Shown here: in pieces, positions 1 to 8,172 of the stretch | How the letters are laid out: each line of letters opens with the position of its first letter | Position numbering within the stretch: the stretch's first letter is position 1 | NCBI RefSeq assembly: GCF_023634845.1 | Contig: NZ_JAMLJL010000001.1 | Coordinates: 1-64,000, forward strand | Source of the DNA: Flavobacterium amniphilum | GTDB lineage: Bacteria; Bacteroidota; Bacteroidia; Flavobacteriales; Flavobacteriaceae | DNA length: 64,000 bases | Reading direction: 5' to 3' | Notes under the pieces: generated by a model | The model's database searches: none | The model's input: the letters and a program-made list of their open reading frames with translations, nothing else | Told to the model about the DNA's origin: nothing | Program-made: the position numbers and the translations under genes

Positions 1-221
1 TCAGAAAAATCATTTATACGACAAATTTAATTGAAAACCTCAATGGAAAAATTAGAAAATACACCAAAAATAAATTATCATTCCCCACCGATGAAGCAGT
101 CTTAAAATCTGTATATTTGGCTTTAAGAGAAGCAACCAAAAAATGGACGATGCCAATCCATAATTGGGGATTAATACTTAATCAGTTCTTAACGATATTT
201 GAAAAAAGGGTTCAACTTTAA
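1..221 (+). CDS. IS256-family transposase, C-terminal end (5' part outside window)
   Basis: The reading frame open from base 3 encodes the last 72 residues of a Mutator/IS256-type transposase, a DDE enzyme that cuts and pastes its own element. The diagnostic C-terminal pattern is visible: [16 protein letters not shown], then [16 protein letters not shown], then [17 protein letters not shown], and a stop at 219-221. The N-terminal part and the catalytic aspartates are left of the window, so whether the element is intact cannot be judged. An apparent terminal repeat follows about 30 bases after the stop, which fits a real element end. Family assignment is secure from the motif; completeness is unknown. 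Confidence 0.88.
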   Translation, partial: RKIIYTTNLIENLNGKIRKYTKNKLSFPTDEAVLKSVYLALREATKKWTMPIHNWGLILNQFLTIFEKRVQL

Positions 222-250
222 GTAAAAAGTCAAACCCCGTTATTTTTAAA

Positions 251-274
251 CTTACACACTTTTTGGGATAGTGT
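251..274. repeat. Probable right terminal inverted repeat of the IS256-family element
   Basis: The sequence from 251 to 274 ends in TTTTTGGGATAGTGTC, the type of end found in IS256-family elements (the opposite end would begin GACACTATCCCAAAAA). It lies 29 bases past the transposase stop and just before the stop codon of the next gene at 283. The matching left end and any target-site duplication are outside the window. Confidence 0.6.
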
Positions 275-282
275 CAACAAAA

Positions 283-3200
283 TCAATGTATCATTTGATT
301 GACTTTTTCTAAAGCTGACTCAAATTCTAAAGGTTTAGACTTAGAAATATAATAGCTATTATCAGCTAAATCCAATAATAAGTTTATGTGAAATACTTCA
401 TTATCTGAACCATTAACAATTAAATCATCCCTCTTACTTAAAAGAACTTTTCTTACACCTCTATATGACTCATCATGTTTTGATAGATTCGAGACATATT
501 GATTCAGAAAACTGGATGGGCTGTTAAATAAACTACCAGATCTAAGGCTAAAAGAAATTCGATCGAAAATTTCATTTAAAACCTCATACTTTTCAATCAT
601 CTTATAACCAATGTAACATCTAGAGTTAAGGTAATTAACAGAAGAATCATCTATATACTTTATATAATATTTCACGGCTCTTTCATCGTCATTTTCAAAT
701 AATACTTCTAAAGAATTTACAATAAAATATTTAATTGAATCGTCATTTTTACAAATATCATCTAAATACTCAATTGCCTTTTCTATGCAAAATTTTGTCT
801 CTAAACCTTTTTCAGTCAAAATAGCTATTGCATCCCATGATTTCCTCTCTGTTAGATTACCAACACATTCTTTTACCAAATCAACATCTTCAGGAACAAC
901 TCTCACATACAAATCAAGTAATTTTTTAAAATCATAATCTAATTTTTCATCTAATAAATACTTTCTAATCTCAATAAAAGAATCCTTTAGATTATTATCT
1001 AATGCAAATTCAACATGTTCTCTCAAAACAGATGAAAAAAGTTTTTCCTCTTTTAAATTATGAACAATTCTTAATGCTAATTTTTCTTTATTCTCAATTT
1101 TTCTCAATAAGAAATCAAAACAAGTTTCTTTATTCAAAAAACTTGATTGAATTACCCCTATTTTTAATGAATTTAAAAGAAATGCTTCTGGTAAATTTAA
1201 ATTAAACTTTTCAGAAAAAAACAATATTAATTCCCATTTCTTATAATCTTCAAGTTGACTATAACTATTTATGTGATTAATTAAAACTAATCTATCAAAA
1301 CTAATTTCATCGATAGCGGAACTAACCCATTCCGCTATAAAATCAGTATGCTTCTTTAAAACTTTAAATTCTATATTTGATTTTTGATTTTCAATATATA
1401 ATTTAATTTGATCTACAATATAGTCATCATTTTCTATTAAGTCAACAACTGCATCAAAATCAACAGACCTCCTATGACTATAAACTAGACGTCTTAAGAA
1501 TTCGAAAGAAAAATCTATTCTGTTCCAATGTCCATTACTTTCATACCATTCATTAGTGATTTTTTGAGAAAGTTCAATATCAATAGACTGTCCATACTTC
1601 TTAAAAATAGCTTCAATCTGATCTTTTAGCAAGTTTCTTTCAAACAATAATTCAAACTCCCTTTGTGGTTTATTCTTAAAATCAAATCTGATTTTTTCAA
1701 TTTCTTCATCAGATAACCAGGGCTCTTTAAATTGAAATTCTCGTGACATCATTTCATCATTGAAAATTTTACCAACTCTTCTATCCTCTCTATTTGACAA
1801 TCTGTTCCTAAAATACTCAATCTCTTTATTATCCAAATCCCTTATTGAATCGATCTCTTCTAATAAATCAGTCAAGTTTTCTTTTTCGAATATTGTTGCC
1901 AATTCATAACTAGCATCCTTAAAATCAAAATTCTTCAATAAATAATTAAAAATCTTATTCCTTGTAGAACTCCTAACTTTAGAAATTAAAACATTTAACT
2001 CATCACTGAAAAATAAATGGTTTCTAAATGTCAAGACACCTATTAACCTCAAAACAAAATTTTCATCCTTCTCATCAAATTCAACACATCTTTCAATTAC
2101 CTTTAACTTTGATTCGCTATCCCATAAAAAATGATTTGTTTCATTATCAAAAAAGTACTTCACTAATTCTATAAAATTATCAGCATTTTCGAGCTTAACT
2201 ATTAAGTCATTTAATACATAGCTTGTACCTCTTAAAACATCGTCTTCTTCCTCTCTCTTAACAATATTATTTTCTAATAAGAATTCATTCTTTAAAAAAT
2301 CAAAATAATTATCTAAATCATCCCGTTCAACAAGAAGATTTAAAAGCGATCTGTTTAATTGCTTATTCGAGACATTTTCAAAATTGTTAAAAATTGAATT
2401 TAAGTATTCTATATCTGTTTTAGCAAAACCTTGTAAAACTATACAATTAATAATATGCGATTTAACTCCATAATCAATTACTTTATTTTCAAGCATCGAA
2501 AAAAGAATTCCCTTTAATTCGGTTACTTTTCCTAATTTTCGAATATTAAAATAACTTAATAATTCTATAGCCGATATAACAATTCTAAAATGCATACTAT
2601 CTTTGATATGTTGCAATAAAAATTTATAGTTTTCAATACAACAACCAAATTCAGAAATCTCTTTTGTTGAAAATGAGGTATTTGTTGAAATCCAATATGT
2701 CTTTTCAATACATTGGATTTCAAAAAAGTTTTGAAAAACCTTTTCTCTAACTGCATTAGTCAGCCTATCCGAATCAGCCTTTAACAATAATTCTAATTGA
2801 TTTTTTTCAATCCAGCCTAATAGTTTATCCCTATTATCTCCGTTTTCCATCAGATTAATCAAAAATGAGACTGAATTAAACAAAGTAGGATGTATTTTAT
2901 CAAGATCACTTGTTTTTATATTAGACACGATTTCTTCGAAACCTTTTTCTGACAAAGTTTTTGCAACAAAATATTCTTGCAGCTGTCTATGTTGAAAACT
3001 AAATTTTTCTTTACCCTCTTCAAGATCTATTATAAAAGGATTTTCAATAAAATCTAAATAATCTCCTCCTAATATTCTATATAATTCCTTATTAGTAATA
3101 AAGTTTTTTTGCATTAATTCATTTGTAAATGCTACTTTTTTTAAATCCTTTATTTCTTGTGGAATATTTAAAATTCTTTTCTTTTTAATCTTTATTTTAT

Positions 3201-3894
3201 GAACTTCAAGTTGTTTATTAACATAATGCTCCCAAATTTTCGCATCTGATTCAACTAATTTTTCTTCTGTTAAAAAATATTCGGCCAAAAGATTTACAAA
3301 AAAAGGTGTTCTTAGATAATCTTTATATGATTCTGTAAAACCTAAATCTTCAAATTTAATATCGTATTTATTTAGCAATAAAGATTCTGTCTGCCTTATA
3401 GTTAAGTCTTCTAAATAAAATGTTTCAAAATTTGAAATATTAACTAAATACTTTTCATATATATTAGTTCTGCAACTAACAATGTATTTAAAAGCATATG
3501 TCTTGTGCTTATTAATAAAAATTTCAAATGCTGATAAAAAATCTTCTATCTCAGATATTTCATCTAATCCATCTAAAATAAATACTATTTGTGAAAGATT
3601 TTCCCAGTCTCTATATACCAATAAATCTTCAAACTTATTTATAGATCTAAAATTCTTAAGATTAATCAAAAAAGGAATTAAACTTGTTTCATCAATTTCA
3701 CTCCATAAAACATTAAATAAATTATTTAATTCTTTGGATTTACCAATTCCAGGATTGCCTAGTAATATTATTTTATCGTATTCAAATACATAATCCTTAA
3801 GCATTTTCAAATCATTGTTTTCATCCCAAAAAACAAATGAGTTTTTATCGGCTTTTCTAATATATCTTGGCTCGTAATAATTTTGATTTATCAT
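283..3894 (-). CDS. NACHT-family STAND NTPase, putative defence sensor
   Basis: Large signal-transduction ATPase of 1203 residues. The NACHT module is clear: Walker A GNPGIGKS at 46-53, Walker B IVFILDGLDEI at about 103-113, sensor SCRT at 140-143, and the HRQLQEYFVAKTL signature at about 302-314 that closes NACHT domains. Residues from about 320 to 1203 have no recognised domain and look alpha-helical, charged and repeat-like, the usual place for a ligand-sensing region. Only about 40 residues precede Walker A, so there is no fused effector. The start overlaps the stop of the upstream phosphoesterase gene by ATGA, implying translational coupling. Proteins of this class in bacteria recognise phage products and trigger an effector; here the effector is inferred to be the neighbour. 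DNA is markedly more AT-rich than the core genes. Domain call is secure; the defence role is inference. Confidence 0.85.
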   Translation of the reverse strand: MINQNYYEPRYIRKADKNSFVFWDENNDLKMLKDYVFEYDKIILLGNPGIGKSKELNNLFNVLWSEIDETSLIPFLINLKNFRSINKFEDLLVYRDWENLSQIVFILDGLDEISEIEDFLSAFEIFINKHKTYAFKYIVSCRTNIYEKYLVNISNFETFYLEDLTIRQTESLLLNKYDIKFEDLGFTESYKDYLRTPFFVNLLAEYFLTEEKLVESDAKIWEHYVNKQLEVHKIKIKKKRILNIPQEIKDLKKVAFTNELMQKNFITNKELYRILGGDYLDFIENPFIIDLEEGKEKFSFQHRQLQEYFVAKTLSEKGFEEIVSNIKTSDLDKIHPTLFNSVSFLINLMENGDNRDKLLGWIEKNQLELLLKADSDRLTNAVREKVFQNFFEIQCIEKTYWISTNTSFSTKEISEFGCCIENYKFLLQHIKDSMHFRIVISAIELLSYFNIRKLGKVTELKGILFSMLENKVIDYGVKSHIINCIVLQGFAKTDIEYLNSIFNNFENVSNKQLNRSLLNLLVERDDLDNYFDFLKNEFLLENNIVKREEEDDVLRGTSYVLNDLIVKLENADNFIELVKYFFDNETNHFLWDSESKLKVIERCVEFDEKDENFVLRLIGVLTFRNHLFFSDELNVLISKVRSSTRNKIFNYLLKNFDFKDASYELATIFEKENLTDLLEEIDSIRDLDNKEIEYFRNRLSNREDRRVGKIFNDEMMSREFQFKEPWLSDEEIEKIRFDFKNKPQREFELLFERNLLKDQIEAIFKKYGQSIDIELSQKITNEWYESNGHWNRIDFSFEFLRRLVYSHRRSVDFDAVVDLIENDDYIVDQIKLYIENQKSNIEFKVLKKHTDFIAEWVSSAIDEISFDRLVLINHINSYSQLEDYKKWELILFFSEKFNLNLPEAFLLNSLKIGVIQSSFLNKETCFDFLLRKIENKEKLALRIVHNLKEEKLFSSVLREHVEFALDNNLKDSFIEIRKYLLDEKLDYDFKKLLDLYVRVVPEDVDLVKECVGNLTERKSWDAIAILTEKGLETKFCIEKAIEYLDDICKNDDSIKYFIVNSLEVLFENDDERAVKYYIKYIDDSSVNYLNSRCYIGYKMIEKYEVLNEIFDRISFSLRSGSLFNSPSSFLNQYVSNLSKHDESYRGVRKVLLSKRDDLIVNGSDNEVFHINLLLDLADNSYYISKSKPLEFESALEKVNQMIH

Positions 3895-4967
3895 TTTAAT
3901 TCAAATAATCTTCTATCTAATGAATGAGGTTTACTCTTCATGTTATGTTTATTTATTTCTACTGTTTCCCTGCCACCTGAACAAGCATCTGTATCATAAT
4001 CAAATTGATTACGTTTATATTTATATTGTCTATAATGAATTATCATTTTTACATTTTTAAACTCAAAATCTAAATCCAGAATTTGATAACCTGGACTATA
4101 CGAAGATTCTTTCTCACTTATCCTATTCAAACTTGCCCTACCCCTTATTCCAAAACATTTATCAAGATACCCTTCATAATGTTTTATAAAATCATTACTA
4201 TGATAGTGCCCATATAAATAAAAGCCAATTTCAGAAGTATTAAAACATCTTTCTAACTCCTCCTTATCAATAAATTCTTTAACTGGATGATGCATCAATA
4301 CAATGTTAAGGTTAGTTTCTTTTCTTTTTAAAAAATTCATTCCATCATATATTTGATTCACTCCAAAAATCAATCCTTTATCTATATCTAATTTTTGACT
4401 TCTACATCTCCATGAATCATTAACCAATACAAAACCCACATTAACTCTATCACTCTTATACACAAAAGTTGATTGATTATTTGTGTACTCATAATTAAAA
4501 TTTTCATTATGGAATTTTTTTTCAAATTCCTTAAATTTTTTTATCCTATAACTATGCTTAAAACTTAAGTTTTCCTTCAAATATTGATTTACATTATTAA
4601 AATCAAGGGTTTTAGACAATACATACTCTTCCTTTAATAAAATTTCACTTTCATCAACATCATGATTCCCGGGGACAAACAAAAAATTTTCTCTTGATAA
4701 GTTAAGTGCAGTAACAATAGGAGCTATAAAAGCCTCTTCAAAAATCTTATAGGGACAGGGATAATCCGTTTTATCTTGAAAATCGTCTATCTCAAATAGA
4801 GACTCACCTCCTTTATCTACTAAATCACCTGTTATAACTATAACATCTATTTTTTTAGCCTTATTAAAATCAACCAAATCACCAATCAAAGCATCTTTGT
4901 AATAGTTTTCAAAGTCTTGGTAATTATCTTTTGATAAATGGATATCTGATAGATGTACAATGCGCAT
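3891..4967 (-). CDS. Calcineurin-like metallophosphoesterase, putative effector of the NACHT pair
   Basis: Stand-alone metallophosphoesterase of 358 residues. All five metal-ligand blocks of the family are present in order: SDIH (D8, H10), GDLVD (D48), PGNHD (N101, H102), MHHP (H226/H227) and GHYH (H254, H256). No signal peptide or membrane segment is seen, so it is probably cytoplasmic. The family hydrolyses phosphomonoesters, phosphodiesters or nucleic acids; the substrate here cannot be read from sequence. Residues from about 265 to 358 form a family-specific tail. It is the first gene of a two-gene operon and its stop overlaps the start of the NACHT gene by four bases. A TATATTTG box stands 17 bases before its ATG. 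Inferred role: the nuclease or nucleotide-degrading arm switched on by the NACHT protein. Confidence 0.85.
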   Translation of the reverse strand: MRIVHLSDIHLSKDNYQDFENYYKDALIGDLVDFNKAKKIDVIVITGDLVDKGGESLFEIDDFQDKTDYPCPYKIFEEAFIAPIVTALNLSRENFLFVPGNHDVDESEILLKEEYVLSKTLDFNNVNQYLKENLSFKHSYRIKKFKEFEKKFHNENFNYEYTNNQSTFVYKSDRVNVGFVLVNDSWRCRSQKLDIDKGLIFGVNQIYDGMNFLKRKETNLNIVLMHHPVKEFIDKEELERCFNTSEIGFYLYGHYHSNDFIKHYEGYLDKCFGIRGRASLNRISEKESSYSPGYQILDLDFEFKNVKMIIHYRQYKYKRNQFDYDTDACSGGRETVEINKHNMKSKPHSLDRRLFELK

Positions 4968-4984
4968 AAATAAATCTAAAAACT

Positions 4985-4992
4985 CAAATATA
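4985..4992 (-). promoter_or_regulatory. TAnnTTTG -7 box for the phosphoesterase-NACHT operon
   Basis: TATATTTG on the minus strand, 17 bases upstream of the ATG at 4967, matches the Bacteroidota -7 consensus. No convincing -33 TTG lies at the usual distance, so this is a suggestion only. Confidence 0.45.
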
Positions 4993-5055
4993 ATGTTTAA
5001 AATCGTTTTTTTTTAAATAATCCTTAAACAATAAACCAAATTCCACAACACCAAA

Positions 5056-5073
5056 CAATCCGTATTTATACTG
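5056..5073. repeat. Imperfect direct repeat, copy 1 (flanks the lipoprotein gene)
   Basis: An 18-base stretch reading CAATCCGTATTTATACTG recurs with one mismatch at 6723-6740 in the same orientation. Weaker similarity continues for about 20 bases to the right. The two copies bracket the lipoprotein gene at 5170-6642. Confidence 0.55.
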
Positions 5074-5098
5074 AATTTAGCCCTTATAAAATCAAAAG

Positions 5099-5138
5099 AC
5101 CTAACAACGGAAACATAATCTCCAATTGTTAGGTTTTT
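5099..5138 (-). terminator. Hairpin terminator after the lipoprotein gene
   Basis: The arms ACCTAACAA (5099-5107) and TTGTTAGGT (5126-5134) pair perfectly over 9 bp around an 18-base loop. On the minus strand the hairpin is followed by GTCTTTTGAT; on the plus strand by TTTTAA. It lies just past the stop of the lipoprotein gene at 5170. The long loop makes it a weak terminator. Confidence 0.5.
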
Positions 5139-5169
5139 AATTTCAAACCATTATACAAGGTTGCCCATA

Positions 5170-6642
5170 TTATTCACAGGTAAAATATTCTCCATTACCT
5201 CCTCCTTTTGAACACCAGTTAGCAGAATCTACGATGTAAGCATCAAACCTGATAGAAGACTCATTCTCCTTTTTATACTTTTCGGCCTCTCCTATAGAAG
5301 CAAACGTTAATTTTGATATATTACGGTAACTGTTTTTACGCAACACGATCTCGGAATCAATTTTAGACTTCTTCAATTTACCCTTTTCATATTTAGCTTG
5401 TTCAAGATCTCCATCGGCACTAAAAACTATTATATACTTTTTCCCATTTAGGCTTTTGGAACTATCCTTCGCAACAATTGCCTCTTCTTTCCTCACCATA
5501 CGGGTTTCCATTCTATTCAGCATCTCGAGTAAATTTGAATACCGTGAATAATCATTTATCTCTTTATTTTCAATTATCAATTCTTCCCTGTTATTTTTCA
5601 ACCCCTCAATTTCTTTTTTCAACATAGAAAGTTTGATGTCTTTAATTTCTTTTCTTAATTTATCCACCTCACTATTATCCTTTTTATCTTCTAACTCTTT
5701 CAATTTGGTTTCCAAAAGCTCTATGGTTTCATAAGTAGAATGAAAAGTATGTTCAATTGTTGTCCTGTAATCATCCATTACAGGAATCAGTTGTGGTTGG
5801 ATAATCAATGTATCTCCCAGATTAGCTTTTTCGGTTTTTAAATTCTTTATAAAGTCGATTACTTTTTCATAATCGCTGTAAGTTCTTACATCAAATGTTG
5901 TGTTTGAAGGAATCGTAACCCGGGAGTCAATACCTGTAATTCCAATAGTTTTTACCGTTATATTGACACTTCTCTGATCCGTTTCTACCTGAGCTGCCAA
6001 ACCCGCTAAGGAACTGACTCCTTTTAGCTCTGTTTCCGAATCAGTTCTTGCAATTCTAAACTGGGCTCTGATCCCCACTGCATAACGTATTGTCGGAAGA
6101 CCGGTACAATTAACATCCTGATATTGCAAATAATCGGTAATTATATACAACGTACTGTCTTTGGCCTCACTTGCCACAATTCCAAAAGCCTGCATTGCCG
6201 CTCTGTTGGAACCTTTAAAAACATAATGGTTAAATTGAAATCCACTTTTTAAATCTTTCAGCTCTTTTGGTAAATCATAAACACATGGACGAATACCACT
6301 TTCCTTAAGTTCTGAAAGATAATTATTGTTATTAACTGTTTCCTTGTCACTTAGACCAGGAAACAAAAGCATTTGTGTCACTTCTCTGTTTTCTTTTGGG
6401 GAATACTTCGGCTTACCTGTACGGATTTCACTATTTCCGTCAATAATGCCTTTAACTAATAAATACTCCAATATCGCTTTGGTATAATAATTATTATCGG
6501 CATTAACGGCATTAAGACCAAGCACACTTGAATTGTCAAAATAATGGTCCTTCTCCTCAAATTTCTTTAAATGTTGCTTTGCACATGACGAATAAAACAA
6601 CATGAATAAAAAACACAAACTGATAGTAACAATTTTTTTCAT
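5170..6642 (-). CDS. Lipoprotein with coiled coil and SPOR-like C-terminal region, function unknown
   Basis: I do not recognise this protein. The chosen start gives 490 residues with a lipoprotein signal peptide: a Lys-Lys start, a hydrophobic core and a lipobox ending in Cys20 (YSSC). An upstream ATG 14 codons earlier would bury this signal and was rejected. Residues about 50-300 form a globular region rich in beta-prone segments. About 310-390 are Lys/Glu-rich and strongly predicted coiled coil by eye. The region from about 405 to 475 (KKYIIVFSADGDLEQA, later YRNISKLTFASIGEAEKYKKE) has the rhythm of a SPOR peptidoglycan-binding fold, but this is a weak match. It stands alone, with its own terminator, between two copies of an imperfect repeat. 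Probably an envelope protein; role unknown. Confidence 0.6.
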   Translation of the reverse strand: MKKIVTISLCFLFMLFYSSCAKQHLKKFEEKDHYFDNSSVLGLNAVNADNNYYTKAILEYLLVKGIIDGNSEIRTGKPKYSPKENREVTQMLLFPGLSDKETVNNNNYLSELKESGIRPCVYDLPKELKDLKSGFQFNHYVFKGSNRAAMQAFGIVASEAKDSTLYIITDYLQYQDVNCTGLPTIRYAVGIRAQFRIARTDSETELKGVSSLAGLAAQVETDQRSVNITVKTIGITGIDSRVTIPSNTTFDVRTYSDYEKVIDFIKNLKTEKANLGDTLIIQPQLIPVMDDYRTTIEHTFHSTYETIELLETKLKELEDKKDNSEVDKLRKEIKDIKLSMLKKEIEGLKNNREELIIENKEINDYSRYSNLLEMLNRMETRMVRKEEAIVAKDSSKSLNGKKYIIVFSADGDLEQAKYEKGKLKKSKIDSEIVLRKNSYRNISKLTFASIGEAEKYKKENESSIRFDAYIVDSANWCSKGGGNGEYFTCE

Positions 6643-6722
6643 ATAGCTAGTTTTAGTGGTTATTCCTAACAATGCAATGCACAATGCTTTACAAGAAAGT
6701 TACTACAAAAACATATTCAGAG

Positions 6723-6740
6723 CAATACGTATTTATACTG
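6723..6740. repeat. Imperfect direct repeat, copy 2
   Basis: CAATACGTATTTATACTG matches 5056-5073 at 17 of 18 positions in the same orientation, 1.67 kb away. Confidence 0.55.
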
Positions 6741-7052
6741 GTTTTCAAACTCTTAAAACAAACAAAGCCACATATTTTCATACAGGGTTCGTGAATCATC
6801 ATCTGTTTGTGTACTTAGATCACTTCAAGAACCTAAAATACATTACAACCCGATAGCGGGTAGCGGAACTGAGGCTATGATGGCTTCGCCTCCGCTCAGC
6901 CATAAGAAACAAAATAAAGGATGAACACTATTGTGTTAACCTTATTGATCAAAGTCTGGAGACTTTATACAGCAGGTACAGTTTAATTTTTTTATAAGCA
7001 CGGATGTAAAAACAGGCAAGATAGATTTACATTATTTTCCATTCTCTTAATT

Positions 7053-7179
7053 GTGTGACAAAAAATATTTTTTTAAAAAAAATGTAACAAAAAGTGTGAC
7101 AAAATTTTAAAATTAAAAAAAGTTGTCACACTAAAAGTTGTGGCAAACTATTTGCATTTATTTTTTTTGTCACAACTTT
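7053..7179. promoter_or_regulatory. Cluster of TGTGACAA-like operator sites upstream of the XRE gene
   Basis: At least four copies of one motif lie in about 125 bases: GTGTGACAAAA at 7053-7063, GTGTGACAAAA at 7094-7104, the inverted AGTTGTCACAC at 7121-7131 and an inverted TTTTTTGTCACAACTTTTTT centred on 7172. Looser variants are TGTAACAAAAA at 7083 and GTTGTGGCAAA at 7137. The mixed direct and inverted arrangement next to a helix-turn-helix gene suggests autoregulation by that protein. Confidence 0.6.
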
Positions 7180-7187
7180 TTTATACT

Positions 7188-7721
7188 ATGGGAGAAAAAG
7201 ACACCTTCAAAAAAATCCTGGGACTAACACAGGATGAAATAGCTCCGTTACTGGGTATAACAAGAGCACAATGGGCTATGTACGAAATAGGAAAGAGAAA
7301 CTTACCTTCTGCCGCTGCAGTAGAATTTACCAAGCTACTGCATTACATACAGGAAAATCATTCAAAAGAAATGGAAATGCAGGATTTTATGAAAGAGGAG
7401 GAGAAGCGTGTGTATGATCAGCTGAGAAAAGACATGCAAAAGAATGAGTATAAACTGAATCGACTTACTAAAAAAATGGAACGGGCACAGGGTCTTTATG
7501 AAGAAGCTTTAGCAGCATTGCAGGTTATTGCCTATCTTGAAAGCCAACCTAAAAATGAGAAAACGGCCACTATTAAAAATGTAATACAGCATAAAACCAG
7601 AGTCAATCTGATAAGACAAAAAGAAATCTTACGGAAGCACAGTCACGATATTGAAGTATTGCAATTAGAAAACACACTCCTTAAAAAGAAAATGAAAATA
7701 TATTTAAAGGCATTCGCCTGA
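7188..7721 (+). CDS. XRE-type helix-turn-helix regulator with C-terminal coiled coil
   Basis: Putative DNA-binding protein of 177 residues. An XRE/Cro-like helix-turn-helix is seen near the N-terminus: LGLTQDEIAPLLGITRAQWAMYEIGKRNLPS pattern (shown here only by its key blocks TQDEIAPLLGI and RAQWAMYEIGKR), followed by a long charged coiled coil from about residue 45 to 175 with many Lys and Glu. The start was taken at 7188, because the upstream in-frame ATG at 7140 would place the operator-like TTTGTCACAAC within the coding region and add a hydrophobic stretch unlike the family. It is a single gene; the sites upstream suggest that it controls itself. No ligand or partner is evident, and its targets are unknown. 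Confidence 0.75.
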   Translation: MGEKDTFKKILGLTQDEIAPLLGITRAQWAMYEIGKRNLPSAAAVEFTKLLHYIQENHSKEMEMQDFMKEEEKRVYDQLRKDMQKNEYKLNRLTKKMERAQGLYEEALAALQVIAYLESQPKNEKTATIKNVIQHKTRVNLIRQKEILRKHSHDIEVLQLENTLLKKKMKIYLKAFA

Positions 7722-7897
7722 TAATTAATATTCAATGGGTGTATTTTTATGTCTTTTAATTTTAGTACCCTTATAACAGGCACGGATTACTTCGTCAGTT
7801 CGGCTAAAGCCTCGAGTAGAAATCGGCGCTATCGGACATCTTTAAATCTTGCAATCAATAAAATACTCCGGCAGTAACCACAATCCAATCCCGACCT

Positions 7898-8021
7898 CAT
7901 AGGGTAATCCGTAAAAAACAACGAAAGTATGTAGTGGCAATGATCCGCGAGTCGAGGAGGCACGACGAGCGGCTCGGGTCATGGAACGGAATACTGAGGT
8001 AGTTTTTAGGATTGCCCTATG
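7898..8021. repeat. Long imperfect inverted repeat, possible MITE or structured RNA
   Basis: The left arm at 7898-7919 (CATAGGGTAATCCGTAAAAAA and one more base) pairs with the right arm at 8002-8021 (GTTTTTAGGATTGCCCTATG) with one mismatch and a two-base gap. Inside, TGATCCGCGAG near 7940 is partly complementary to CTCGGGTCA near 7973, so the whole 124-base segment could fold into one long hairpin. Confidence 0.5.
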
Positions 8022-8037
8022 CAGTCTTGATCTTTTG

Positions 8038-8063
8038 TTTCTTTTGCATCAAGGCAAAAGAAA
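8038..8063. repeat. 10-bp perfect hairpin
   Basis: TTTCTTTTGC (8038-8047) and GCAAAAGAAA (8054-8063) are perfect complements around ATCAAG. The motif has the look of a repeated intergenic sequence in this group; without a U run directly after GC-rich pairs it is not a good terminator. Confidence 0.55.
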
Positions 8064-8126
8064 AGAAAATAGCCGTATCCGCCTCAGCGGATGTAGGTAA
8101 AGAAATGAAACCTAAAATAATATATA

Positions 8127-8160
8127 AACAAAAAAGCCTTTCAAGTGATTGAAAGGCTTT
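8127..8160 (-). terminator. Strong terminator after tRNA-Ile
   Basis: AAAGCCTTTCAA (8133-8144) and TTGAAAGGCTTT (8149-8160) form a perfect 12-bp stem around a four-base loop. On the minus strand a U-rich tail (TTTTTGTTT) follows, 12 bases past the tRNA 3' end. Confidence 0.85.
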
Positions 8161-8172
8161 CTTTTTAACCTG

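Larger units (their letters stand above)
6643..7187. other. 545-base intergenic region with short palindromes and operator cluster
   Basis: No convincing gene. It contains the second direct-repeat copy at 6723-6740, a GC-richer patch at about 6850-6902, two compact palindromes (AACAC-TATT-GTGTT at 6924-6937 and AAAGTCTGGAGACTTT at 6951-6966), and from 7053 a cluster of TGTGACAA-like sites before the regulator gene. A 66-codon open frame on the plus strand at 6656-6856 has no recognisable protein features. Confidence 0.5.
7722..8126. other. 405-base gene-free region with structured intergenic repeat
   Basis: No coding region is supported. It is richer in GC than the neighbouring accessory genes and carries nested inverted repeats described in the next entries, plus a small hairpin ATCCGC-CTCA-GCGGAT at about 8077-8092. 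It resembles a dispersed intergenic element more than a decayed gene. Confidence 0.5.

Noticed and set aside
3482..3793. 103-codon open frame opposite the NACHT gene
   Set aside because: It is the complement of the NACHT domain coding region, whose motifs are unmistakable.
6656..6856. Open frame of 66 codons on the plus strand
   Set aside because: No recognisable domain, no promoter box and atypical composition; it overlaps the start of the lipoprotein gene on the other strand and a direct-repeat copy.
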